Shown piece by piece: positions 16,755-24,794 of a stretch of 64,000 bases of DNA. The translations under genes were made by a program, and so were the position numbers. The notes under the pieces were generated by a model. It made no database searches. It was not told where the DNA came from and saw only the letters and a program-made list of their open reading frames with translations. Numbering within the stretch: the first letter of the stretch is position 1; the number at the start of each line of letters is the position of its first letter. The DNA lies in the NCBI GenBank assembly GCA_022828105.1, contig JAJEJC010000009.1, positions 1-64,000 of the forward strand, written 5' to 3'. The stretch is from Dehalococcoidia bacterium. GTDB lineage: Bacteria; Chloroflexota; Dehalococcoidia; Bin125.

Positions 16755-17132
16755 CTAGCTGCGATCTTCATCCCAGCCGACATAGATGGTCACCCCGGAC
16801 CTCTGAGCCAGGACGCCATTGATGATCCGATCAAGCGTGTGCTTTCGCGTAGCTTCGGGTAGATGCTCGATGGGGCCGAAACTGACAGTCAGCTCAACTA
16901 CATCGTGGCCCTGAACCTCCAGCACGTCGAGGCAGGCAGCAACCGCCAATTCAGCATGATCGAAATCATCGTTGACCACATGATCAACGCCGTGTCCGCT
17001 ATCAAGCTCGCGCCGGCTCTTCATCTCCACCATTGCCCAGCTCTTGCTGACTAACCACTCCTGAGGCTGGCGACCGAGGATGCGCCGAATCTCCACATTC
17101 ACCTCGAGGACTGTCGCTTCAGGATCAACCAT
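16755..17132 (-). CDS. Hypothetical protein, 125 aa, with nucleic-acid-fold-like C-terminal half
   Basis: This protein starts MVDPEATVLEVNVEIRRILG and contains a stretch with the feel of an alpha/beta fold: DFDHAELAVAACLDVLEVQG followed by VELTVSFGPIEHLPEATRKH. It overlaps the preceding small gene by eight bases and ends with TAG, after which the same frame stays open into the next gene. It is probably part of a two- or three-gene minus-strand operon. Its family and function are not recognised. Confidence 0.5.
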   Translation of the reverse strand: MVDPEATVLEVNVEIRRILGRQPQEWLVSKSWAMVEMKSRRELDSGHGVDHVVNDDFDHAELAVAACLDVLEVQGHDVVELTVSFGPIEHLPEATRKHTLDRIINGVLAQRSGVTIYVGWDEDRS

Positions 17133-17295
17133 CCTCTCTGACCTCCAGCGGTGGCTTCTCGCGCTTCAGATACTGCCACTCATCGTCCCGCTTCGGTGGC
17201 GTGTTGAGCAGAGCGAAATCCATCTCCTCCGGCGTCGCTTGCTCGATTGGCTTCGGCTTCGGCCAGGGCGCACGTACCCGCTTCTTCTTTGCCAT
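17125..17295 (-). CDS. Small basic/proline-rich protein, 56 aa
   Basis: I chose the start MAKKKRVRAPWPKPKPIEQA at 17295 over the in-frame ATG at 17316. The body is short and charged, with the segment PEEMDFALLNTPPKRDDEWQ, ending PPLEVREDG. It overlaps the downstream 125-residue gene by eight bases, so they are coupled. The basic N-terminus suggests nucleic-acid contact or simply disorder. The gene is directly downstream of the broken IS1595 element on the same strand. Confidence 0.45.
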   Translation of the reverse strand: MAKKKRVRAPWPKPKPIEQATPEEMDFALLNTPPKRDDEWQYLKREKPPLEVREDG

Positions 17296-17372
17296 TGGCT
17301 TGACTCCTATGGACATATGGTATCGGGTGACGGCCCAAGCGGTCAGGCGGTCAGCTCCTCGTGGGTCAACCG

Positions 17373-18276
17373 CTAGCGAACCATTCCTTGGACGCTCGCT
17401 TCGAGCATCTCCTCCGCATCCATCACCCGCCAGTTCTGGCGACCTGCGAACTCATTGACCTAGCGCCGAGCGTGCTTACGGCTGAACCAATGGAACGTGC
17501 CGTGATAGCCGCGCTTGAGCACAGCCCAGAAGGACTCGATCCCGTTGGTCGTGACGATCTCATCGACGTACCGGCCGACGCCGTGGTTGACCCACTCGTG
17601 GCGGGGCAGAGCATCGCATCTCGTCCGTGAACACCAGCTTTAGTGGGTGCCGAGTCCGATCGCGCACCACTCCGACCAGGGTCGGCCCCTACACCTGGTC
17701 GACGACTCGGGCCGAAACCTCGCGGGTTCTCTGGTCGAACACGCCGACGACGGGCGTGCGCAGCTTGCGCCAGTTGCGCCCCTGCCGCTTGCTCTTGTGC
17801 CGGTTCTTGTCGAGTCCGCCCAGCCAGGTCTCGTCCGCCTCAACGGAACCCCAGAAGTCGGGTAGCTCGTTCAGGTCGTTCCAGACCTCCCGTCTCCGAT
17901 GGATCAGATGCCAGGCCGACTTCTGCGTGATGCCGAGGTCGCGGTGCAGCTTCATCGAGCTGACGCCCTTGAACCCCGGGTTCAGCAGGTAGAGAGCCAG
18001 CACCCAAATCTGGGCGCCCAGCTTCGAGCTGGCCATCACTGTGCCGGTCTTGACGCTGAAGAACTTGCGGCAGGCACGGCAGCGGTAGGGCATCGTCGGG
18101 TGCGTCGTGCCGACCTGGATGTTGTCCGAATCGCAGTCCTCGCGCGGGCAGCAGATGCCGTCCGGCCACCTCACCATTACCAGCCAATCCTCAGCCGCCT
18201 GGTCGTCGGGGAAGCGCTTGAACAGCTCCATCAGGGTTATGCCCTTGCGGTAGCTGCCTCCTAGCCCCTTGCTCAT
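17373..18276 (-). pseudogene. IS1595-family (ISXO2-like) transposase, broken
   Basis: The first 195 codons are intact: FPDDQAAEDWLVMVRWPDGI, a zinc ribbon (CCPREDC and YRCRACRKFF), TVMASSKLGAQIWVLALYLL, and the catalytic EADETWLGG start of the ISXO2-like DDE domain. A TAG at 17689-17691 interrupts VVDQV/GPTLVGVV. A frameshift follows near 17620. The third frame then reads HEWVNHGVGRYVDEIVTTNG, IESFWAVLKRGYHGTFHWFS, KHARR, a TAG where the family has Tyr, VNEFAGRQNW, and a stop at 17373. Most of the family sequence is present, but at least three lesions inactivate it. Inverted repeats were not located. Confidence 0.85.
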
Positions 18277-18309
18277 CTCAGTCTCCTCCCCCGCTCAGGG
18301 CTGGTTGAT

Positions 18310-18714
18310 TTGGTAAGTAGTTTCCTGATCATCGCTCCAGGTTGAACGGCGACCGATGATCGAGAAACAGCGAAGCCCAAACTCCGCTGCGAACCGACGC
18401 TCAGGAACAGCGAGAGGAAGAAGCGCCGCGCCCGCACGATCTCGTTACAGTCGTCGCTGGGTTCGCGAGGCAGCGACGACTAGGCGCTAAGGTACGGCGT
18501 CAGCCGGAGCGCCTCCTGCATACCCGATCGCGCAGCATGCGGAACTGGTGACCACGTCGCCGTCGAGGTCGTTGAGTATCTCGCTCCGCGCCGGCGGTCG
18601 ATTGAGGATGACGTGTCCGGCACCGCCGAAGGCGTCGAAGAACGAGTCGGCTGGCACGTCCAGCAATGGAGGCTGTCGACTCAGCGATCCTGCCTTGCCA
18701 CCAAACTGAGGCAA
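18310..18714 (-). pseudogene. Dam-type (D12 class) DNA adenine methylase remnant
   Basis: It opens MPQFGGKAGSLSRQPP and reads through DSFFDAFGGAGHVILNRPPA and EILNDLDGDVV. These are motif I and the conserved VLND(I/L)(N/D)GDLV block of D12-class adenine methylases. Homology then hops frames: FRMLRDR, then MQEALRLTPYLSA, a TAG, then LPREPSDD and ARRFFLSLFLSVGS. The catalytic DPPY region is not found; the IS1595 copy lies immediately beyond, so the end may have been displaced. It is non-functional. A ParB-like remnant sits directly upstream, the same ParB-plus-methylase pairing seen in phages. Confidence 0.7.
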
Positions 18715-18723
18715 AGCTCGAAG

Positions 18724-18960
18724 CTAACCTGATTCCGGCTCCGGCTCGGCCGGCTCGACGCCCTCGGGCAGTTCGCGTCTGCCGCTCTGATTCGGGGCAG
18801 CGCCCGCGGCGGGCCGAGTCGCTCGAGCAGCTGGTCGATGCCTGACCTGGGCAGCCAGCCGAGGTTTGCGCGCTCGATACTGAGTCGGAGCTTCTGGACG
18901 TCCTCCTGGGGCATGTTGCCGAGCGGTTTGACGCCGCCACGATTGCTGGGCTCAAGGATG
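18724..18960 (-). pseudogene. ParB-like protein, C-terminal remnant (paralogue of the 11.9-kb gene)
   Basis: The segment LGNMPQEDVQKLRLSIERAN, GWLPRSGIDQLLERLGPPRA aligns closely with LGDMAHEDARKLRLNIERAN and DWLPKAGVGQLFERLAPPRP of the intact ParB-like gene at 11887-12393. After PRALPRI the frame shifts, but an ELPEGVEPAEPEPESG-type tail ending in TAG (18724-18726) can be read. The N-terminal ParB fold is missing. It is therefore a decayed second copy, 10 bp upstream of the methylase remnant. Confidence 0.7.
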
Positions 18961-19102
18961 CCGGCTACGAAGTCGACCCGCGCGACGCATACGCCTTCCA
19001 TCTGGCCTGCACGCCGCAGCCCCACGATCGTAGCCGCCGGCTGCGCGTTTTTGGTCCCGCGTTATCGCGCAGCGCGAGCTGGTCCGCTCGGAGCCAGCCC
19101 GG

Positions 19103-19876
19103 TTAGCCTTGGGCGACCTCGGTGAACGTAATCGTCCAGTCGTGGCAGAAGACCATCAGGCCGGGCGATTTGCCGTACTGCCGCGGGGTGATCACTCCCG
19201 ATTGGTCATAGACCACCCAGTCCCAGGGATTATCCAACCAGCGCCCGGTTTGCTCGTCGACGATGTCGCGGTCCCGCGGTTGAACGATCAGGGACGGGAC
19301 TTTGTGGTGGAGCTTCGCGCAGTCAATGGAGATTTCGTATCGGCCGGGGAAGGGGACGCCATCGCGGCCGGGGTTGAGCGTCACCGCGTCGAGAACTGCG
19401 ATCTGCTCGCTGCCGCCGTCGCAGGTCCCCACGCCATTTGGATAGTCGACAATGCCGCTTACGCATATTTTCTGCACAACGGAGACGTCACCGTCGCCGT
19501 GCTGGTTGCTGTTGAAGATCAAGGATACGGGCTGATCCTCGCTGCCAACATGCACGTCCGCTTCGACGGCGGGTTTGTCGTTTCGCGGCCGCTTGATCTC
19601 GAACCGGACGGCGCGCAGCTTGGACTGGACCTGATCGAGCGCCTGGACCGCCGCCGCCAGGCCGTCGACGACAATGCGCCGACTCGCTGGATGCAGCTCT
19701 TTACTCTCGGAGTCCAACAGCCGGCTGATCTTGGCCGTCTCCGTCTGCAGCTCGGCCAGTTGCTGCTCGACTTTGGCTAGCTTGCCCTTCGGCGTACCGG
19801 ACGCCGCCTGAGCTACGACGACGCCCACGATCAGACCGCCGAGGGCGATGATTGCGAACAGCGCGATCCGTCTCAC
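19103..19876 (-). CDS. Exported coiled-coil protein, unknown function
   Basis: This 257-residue protein starts with a signal peptide or anchor (RRIALFAIIALGGLIVGVVV, then AQAASG). A coiled coil follows (KLAKVEQQLAELQTETAKIS) with a helical region, then a ~150-residue beta-rich domain with paired cysteines (ICVSGIVDYPNGVGTCDGG, DCAKLHH). It ends WTITFTEVAQG, TAA. I do not recognise the family. It is periplasmic or extracellular by the signal sequence. It stands alone, with repeat copy B 60 bp upstream of its start. Confidence 0.6.
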   Translation of the reverse strand: MRRIALFAIIALGGLIVGVVVAQAASGTPKGKLAKVEQQLAELQTETAKISRLLDSESKELHPASRRIVVDGLAAAVQALDQVQSKLRAVRFEIKRPRNDKPAVEADVHVGSEDQPVSLIFNSNQHGDGDVSVVQKICVSGIVDYPNGVGTCDGGSEQIAVLDAVTLNPGRDGVPFPGRYEISIDCAKLHHKVPSLIVQPRDRDIVDEQTGRWLDNPWDWVVYDQSGVITPRQYGKSPGLMVFCHDWTITFTEVAQG

Positions 19877-19934
19877 GTTCTGCGTGAAAACAAGATGGTT
19901 CCAAATTTCTAGGGTGCGGGAGTGGGCACACCTT

Positions 19935-20039
19935 AGGGCTCGTTGGTGTTAGCGAGCAAGCGTAGGATACCCCCTCCCCCCCAATCGCAAGCGGATCGCG
20001 ACCAAGAGCGATGACCGAAGGCAGTGAATCGTTGCGGGC
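19935..20039 (+). repeat. Dispersed ~105-bp repeat, copy B
   Basis: It starts AGGGCTCGTTGGTGTTAGCG and ends AGAGCGATGACCGAAGGCAG...TGCGGGC, matching copy A (14544-14647) at both ends in the same order. The middle holds a C5-T-C7 tract absent from copy A. It lies 60 bp upstream of the minus-strand exported-protein gene and could influence its expression. A partial third start follows at 20089 (AGGGCTTGTTCACATG). Confidence 0.55.
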
Positions 20040-20819
20040 GGGTTCCATCGCATAGCTTATGCGCGGATCCGTTCATCCCCCATATCGCAGGGCTTGTTCA
20101 CATGATGACCAGCTGCTTCGGCAGAGGCGAAGCAAGCCCGCCATACTGCTCCAGCCACACTTGACGGACGCGAAGCATTGAAGCGTTGACAGAGAGGGCT
20201 TGGGCTGCCGAGTCCCCCTTCTCGGCGTGTCAAGCGGGTCGGTCATGTGTGGCAACAGACCAAATCCGTGCCTGAAGGGGGCGACCATGGGCGACGCAGT
20301 ATCTGTTGACGTGTTCGCAACGTTCCTCGGCGGAGAAGCAATCGCCCTTGTCATCTGCTTCGTGCTGGGGATTATCTGCTCCATACCGGCGGCTGTCAGA
20401 CCTCGATGTCTTTAGCGCCACCAATCGCAAACAACGCATCAGGCGGCCTGCCTCGCCCATGAATCGGCCGTTGACCGAGGTGACGCGCCGAGGCGGGAAT
20501 TGACAACGGTCGGCCAACAGGTTGATGAAGTGTCGCCGGGTGAAGCTGGGGTTCATCGATTTAGTGGAATTCAATGAGTCGTCACGACATCTGCTTGACT
20601 CCATTCAGAGAACAGCTTGAGAGTTCCACGACCGAAGAGAGACAACGATCGCCAGGAGCCAGCGCGAGATCCGCTGCCGCCGCCTCGCTACCACTGACTC
20701 GCCCAGGCAAGCGACGCCGAATGGATTGCCCGGCTGCAACTCCGCCCCGCCTGGGGCCTGTCGGCATGTTGGGCGTTCGCGCTGTTGGCGTTTGTTGTAC
20801 TCCCGTAGCCCGCTCCCGA
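20040..20819. other. Intergenic, no supported gene
   Basis: About 780 bp with only short frames. One at 20287-20415 has a single hydrophobic stretch (GEAIALVICFVLGIICSIPA) and a Met start, but no ribosome-binding site or conserved motif; it may be debris of a membrane gene. Nothing else is supported. Confidence 0.4.
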
Positions 20820-21557
20820 TTACTCGAATGTTGCCGCGTCCGCTCCGAGCCACTTGCGGATGAGCTGGTTCAGTGTTCCGTCGGCCTTCATCGAGTCGAG
20901 CGCGTCGTTGAAGGTGTCCAAGAGGTCACTGCCGGTGCGGATGCCGATTCCGAGGCCCTGGTCAAGCCGCAACGACGGGCCGACGGCCTCGAGCTGCCCA
21001 GCATGCTCGGCAAGCTTCGCGACACCGTAGCCGTGGTCCACGAGCACAGCGTCCACGTCGCCGGCGAGGACGGCGGAGGCGGCGTCGACCGCTCCTTCGA
21101 GTGGTGTGAACGCGATGCCCTGCTCCGTCAGGTAGTCGGAGAAGATGGTGTTGGCCGTGGTGCCGAGGGTTCCCTCCAACGCCTGATCACCCGCACCTGT
21201 CCGTGCCAGATACATGGAGGGCCGCGGCGGATAGTAGGGGCCCGCGAAGTCAATCAACTCGTCGCGTTCGGCGGTGATGCTCATGCCGGCGATGATGACA
21301 TCGAACTGGTCTTCGATCAGCTCTAGGATGAGCGTTTCCCACTCGTGCAGGATCCACTCGCACTCCAGGCCAGCGCGCTGGCACAGTTCGTCGCCAAGAT
21401 CGCGTTCGAGTCCGTCAATCTCACCGTCGTCGTTGATGAAGTCGAAGGGGTGATAGTCGCCTACGGTGGCGATGACCACCGTGTCGGAGCTGTTGCACGA
21501 CAGGAGCAGCGGCAGAATTGCCACGGTGATGAACAGGGCAACGAGTGGCCTCAGCAT
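20820..21557 (-). CDS. Lipoprotein solute-binding protein, family 3 (polar amino-acid ABC type)
   Basis: About 245 residues from MLRPLVALFITVAILP at 21557. A lipobox LLLSC gives a lipidated Cys near residue 21. The mature part is a family-3 periplasmic binding protein: VVIATVGDYHPFDFINDDGE, IDGLERDLGDELCQRAGL, FDVIIAGMSITAERDELIDF, AGPYYPPRPSMYLA and the C-terminal hinge block MKADGTLNQLIRKWLG. Members bind amino acids or similar small polar molecules and feed a GltJ/HisM-type transporter. No permease or ATPase is adjacent, so its partner is elsewhere or it acts in sensing. The six extra residues before MLRPLV are probably untranslated. Confidence 0.88.
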   Translation of the reverse strand: MLRPLVALFITVAILPLLLSCNSSDTVVIATVGDYHPFDFINDDGEIDGLERDLGDELCQRAGLECEWILHEWETLILELIEDQFDVIIAGMSITAERDELIDFAGPYYPPRPSMYLARTGAGDQALEGTLGTTANTIFSDYLTEQGIAFTPLEGAVDAASAVLAGDVDAVLVDHGYGVAKLAEHAGQLEAVGPSLRLDQGLGIGIRTGSDLLDTFNDALDSMKADGTLNQLIRKWLGADAATFE

Positions 21558-21665
21558 GCAGTCTCCGGCGAGCAACAGAGGACCTCTTGACTGGCAATGA
21601 TACGGCGCGACGGTTCAGGAGCTCTGTAGGACCGGGAAGCGCGAGTGCCAGTCCGCCGCCTCAGA

Positions 21666-23390
21666 TCAGCGCCGCCACTCGGCGATGTTCCAGAGCTCGC
21701 TGTCCCAGGCGTTGAACCGGACGCCCTTGAGCGAGTCGAGATGAGCGGAGACCGCGCCGCGGCTGACCAGTGGAATCTGCACGTAGCTGCGCACGAGCAG
21801 GTCATTGAGCTGCTTGACTAGCGCCTCGCGCTCGGCGCCGAGCGGCAGACCGGGCAGCTCAGCGAACGCGAGATCGTACTCGGGGTTGCAGGCGCGGGCA
21901 ACGTTGCCGCCCACCCATAGCGTCTCGCCCACAGCGATCTGGTTGCATCGCTGATCGGCGAGGTGGCGCTCTGGTTCAATCCCCCCGCCTGTGGTGAACA
22001 TCTGCACATCCGCGAAGAAGCGTCGGTAGGAGGCGTCGGCGTGCTCGATCGGATCGCCGCCGAAGTACACGCTGGCGTCAAAATCGAGCAGCTCCGTCGC
22101 GACTCCAATCTCACGCCACCAGTCCCTGACCAGCGCCTGCGTCGCCTGACGAATCGCATTGGTCGAGGTGACGAAGCTGACCCGCAGGGACACGCCCTGA
22201 TACTCCCGGATGCCGTCGCCGTCAGCGTCGACAATCCCATGCTCATCGAGTAGACGCTGGGCGCCGGCAACATCCTGCGCCAGGCACTCATTGTTCGCGC
22301 CTGACGTGTAGTGCGGCGGTCCCGCAACCAGGTCGCACTCGGGCCGTCCGGCAAAGCCGTACAGCTCCGCGATCTGGCCGCGGTCGATCGCCATCGACAT
22401 CGCCCGGCGCAGCGGCAGGAAGCTGAGGAATGGGTGAGGGTTCGTTCCGTCGAGGTATTCGGAGCGGTCCTCGACCAGCGAAGGATCCGAGTTGGCTTGA
22501 TTGAGCACGAGCCGCTCGACCAGGTCGGCGAAGGTGGACACCACACGGCCGCGCCCGTTCGCTTCCAGTTCAGCGAGCAGCGACGGCTCGATCTGCAAGT
22601 TCCAGGCGTAGTCCGCCTCGCCGCGACCGAGCACGGCGCGCGCGGCCGCTTCGGCGCTGCCGCCACCCCGCAGGATCACCTGATCGAAGTAGGGCCGGTC
22701 GCCCCGATAGTGCGGGTTGCGCTCGTAGATCGCCTCGCTGTCGGCGGCGAACGAGACGATTCGGTAGGGTCCGCTGCCGAGCGGCGACTGATTCTGATCG
22801 ACACAGTCGACGGCGGCTGCGCCAACGCAGTCCTCGAACTGCGAACGGCTGATGATTGGCTGGCTGCCGCCCACGAAGACGCGATAGGGGTACGGAGTGG
22901 GCGACTCAAAGTGGATGCGCACTGTGTGTTCGTCGAGCGCCTCCACGGAGCGGATGCCGGCGAAGGCCTCCGCAGCGGTACAACCTGTCTCCGTATCGCT
23001 GCAGTAACGCCAGGTGAAAACCACGTCGGCGGCGGTCAGATCGCTGCCGTCCGACCACTTCACGTCCTGGTGCAGACTCCAAGTAATGGAGCGCAGGTCG
23101 GCGGCGACTCCACCGTTGTCGAGCGTCGGAATCGTCTCGGCCAGGGCGGGTACGAGCACACCGTCCGGGTCGTAGTGAGCGAGCGGCTCGAGGGTGATCG
23201 CGCCAGCGTCTCGATCTTTGGTCCCACCCGACAGATACGGTCCCGGCAGCGTGGGCGCTTGCCAGTAGAGGATGGTCAGCGTCCGCTCATCTCCGCCGCA
23301 GGAGAGCAGCAGCCAAACCGCGAGCAGCGGCAAGACCACCATGAGCGCCAGTCGCCGTATGCGGTTGCCGAGGATGGGATGGCCGATCAC
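21666..23390 (-). CDS. Lipoprotein solute-binding protein, family 5 (peptide/nickel ABC type)
   Basis: This is about 574 residues from a GTG at 23390. The frame is open to 23504, but that would overlap the upstream gene and bury the signal peptide. The signal is RIRRLALMVVLPLLAVWLLL followed by SCGG, a lipobox. The body has family-5 hallmarks: WSLHQDVKWSDGSDLTAADV, the GSGPYRIVSF strand, YERNPHYRGDRPYFDQVILR, and PLRRAMSMAIDRGQIAELYG. The ligand is unknown; this family binds peptides, sugars, opines or metal chelates. No permease genes are nearby. It lies 85 bp downstream of the acyl-CoA-dehydrogenase-like gene and may be co-transcribed with it. Confidence 0.88.
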   Translation of the reverse strand: MIGHPILGNRIRRLALMVVLPLLAVWLLLSCGGDERTLTILYWQAPTLPGPYLSGGTKDRDAGAITLEPLAHYDPDGVLVPALAETIPTLDNGGVAADLRSITWSLHQDVKWSDGSDLTAADVVFTWRYCSDTETGCTAAEAFAGIRSVEALDEHTVRIHFESPTPYPYRVFVGGSQPIISRSQFEDCVGAAAVDCVDQNQSPLGSGPYRIVSFAADSEAIYERNPHYRGDRPYFDQVILRGGGSAEAAARAVLGRGEADYAWNLQIEPSLLAELEANGRGRVVSTFADLVERLVLNQANSDPSLVEDRSEYLDGTNPHPFLSFLPLRRAMSMAIDRGQIAELYGFAGRPECDLVAGPPHYTSGANNECLAQDVAGAQRLLDEHGIVDADGDGIREYQGVSLRVSFVTSTNAIRQATQALVRDWWREIGVATELLDFDASVYFGGDPIEHADASYRRFFADVQMFTTGGGIEPERHLADQRCNQIAVGETLWVGGNVARACNPEYDLAFAELPGLPLGAEREALVKQLNDLLVRSYVQIPLVSRGAVSAHLDSLKGVRFNAWDSELWNIAEWRR

Positions 23391-23475
23391 ATCCTCTAGA
23401 GTATCTGGGTCAGGGTCGAAGGCGGCGACTGGATGACCGGGCGCGTCGGCAAATCGCGGACTGCGGGAGCCGGGC

Positions 23476-24699
23476 TTATGTACCTGCCGGACCAGCGAGC
23501 ACAATCGGCTCTCCCAACGCGGCCAGTCCCATCGATTGCCGCAACTCGCCCGTCTTCCAGGCCATGACGTTGCCGCCGGTCAAGTCGCGGTAGAGCCGCT
23601 CGATCGGGGCGCCCTTGACGAACGCGTGGGCGCCGGTGATCGACATGCCCAGTTTCGCGACCTCTTCCGCCATTCGGCGGAGGTGGTGCGTGACGCGGAC
23701 CTGCATGTGGAGGAACGCCTGGCGGTCGCTGTACGGCGTCTCCACCTGCTCAAGCGCGTGCGCCAACATCACCTCGCCAGAGCCGATCCAGCCATCCATC
23801 TCGCCGAGCTCCATCTGCGCCCAGGCCTGTTTGTCGCGAGTCTCCGTCGATCCACCGAGCGGGGTGCCGGCGACCGCCAGGTAGCCCCGGCGCTTGCGCA
23901 GATAGGCGACGGTCTCGTCGAACATCGCCTTGGCGTTGCCGAGCCAGATGGCGAGAATGCCGAGCGCGGGATACGCGCGCCGCTGCCATTGCGCCATCGG
24001 CATCATCTGCTGTCCCACCTCGATCAACGACACCGGCACGACGAAGCAATCCGCTCGTGGAACACGCAGATCTTCGATCACGATGTCGTTCGAGGCGGTC
24101 GAGCGCAGTCCCATCGCATTCCAGTTGCCACGATTGGTGACCGCCGGGTCGCTCAGTTCAGGGAAGGCGATCATGAGCTCATTCTCGGGCTCTTTCTCGA
24201 TCAGGCCGCCGACAAAGGCGAAGCGGGCGTTGTCCGATCCCGATCCGAAGCCGCCACGGCCGGAGATGATCAGATCGCTGCCGTCCTCGACCCCGCGGAA
24301 GCCGGTGGTGGCGTTGTCGAGCTCGCGCGAGGGCACGCTGCCGGGACCGCAGATCCAGTCTCCCGAGGCGCAGGCCCGCAGGACTTGATCGCGCCGGGGA
24401 AAGGCCGGCAGCGCGTTTGCGAATGCGGCGATCAGCAGGTGCATGTTGACCACGACCGCTGTCGAGGCATCGCCATAGGCAATCTCCTCGATCACCTTCA
24501 GCAGCGTCGCCCCGCTCGCCTCAAGCCCACCGAATGCCTCGGGCAGCAGCAAGCCGGGAATGCCCAACTCGGAGAGCTCCACGTAGTTCTCGCGTGGCAG
24601 CATGCCGCTCGCATCCGCTTCTTCAGCACGCTCGCGAAACGGCCCGCGAGCTAGTTCACGAACTTGCTCGATCAACTGGTTCGACTGTTCTGGATTCAT
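23476..24699 (-). CDS. Acyl-CoA dehydrogenase-family flavoprotein
   Basis: This 407-residue protein has an N-terminal helical domain (ELSELGIPGLLLPEAFGGLE), the middle beta domain (WNAMGLRSTASNDIVIEDLR, the family's xGxRxxxxxxxxxxxVPxxN-like strand) and a C-terminal four-helix domain ending RLYRDLTGGNVMAWKTGELR. The GGNVMAWKT segment replaces the usual YEGTxEI, so it is a divergent member. It could oxidise an acyl-CoA or act as a flavin monooxygenase-type relative of the DszC/HpaB-like branch. The adjacent FAD monooxygenase 95 bp upstream supports a catabolic role. The start is an ATG with GGGT-type spacing upstream. Confidence 0.82.
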   Translation of the reverse strand: MNPEQSNQLIEQVRELARGPFRERAEEADASGMLPRENYVELSELGIPGLLLPEAFGGLEASGATLLKVIEEIAYGDASTAVVVNMHLLIAAFANALPAFPRRDQVLRACASGDWICGPGSVPSRELDNATTGFRGVEDGSDLIISGRGGFGSGSDNARFAFVGGLIEKEPENELMIAFPELSDPAVTNRGNWNAMGLRSTASNDIVIEDLRVPRADCFVVPVSLIEVGQQMMPMAQWQRRAYPALGILAIWLGNAKAMFDETVAYLRKRRGYLAVAGTPLGGSTETRDKQAWAQMELGEMDGWIGSGEVMLAHALEQVETPYSDRQAFLHMQVRVTHHLRRMAEEVAKLGMSITGAHAFVKGAPIERLYRDLTGGNVMAWKTGELRQSMGLAALGEPIVLAGPAGT

Positions 24700-24794
24700 G
24701 GCCCACCCTGATCATGGCGCGCGACGCAATCTGCGTTGCCAGGATGAGCGTATCAACGGGCAGACGAGACGTTCGTTGCCGCGTCCAAGAACTG

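Noticed and set aside
16438-16758. 106-residue plus-strand gene with an ATGA overlap
   Set aside because: It is Ser-rich and low in complexity; the opposite strand reads as the better protein.
18945-19100. Plus-strand fragment reading GLKDAGYEVDPRDAYAFHLA
   Set aside because: It is too short, with no start, no stop context and no family; possibly debris.
22311-23399. Long plus-strand frame opposite the family-5 binding protein
   Set aside because: It is antisense to a clearly conserved gene, with shadow-like composition.
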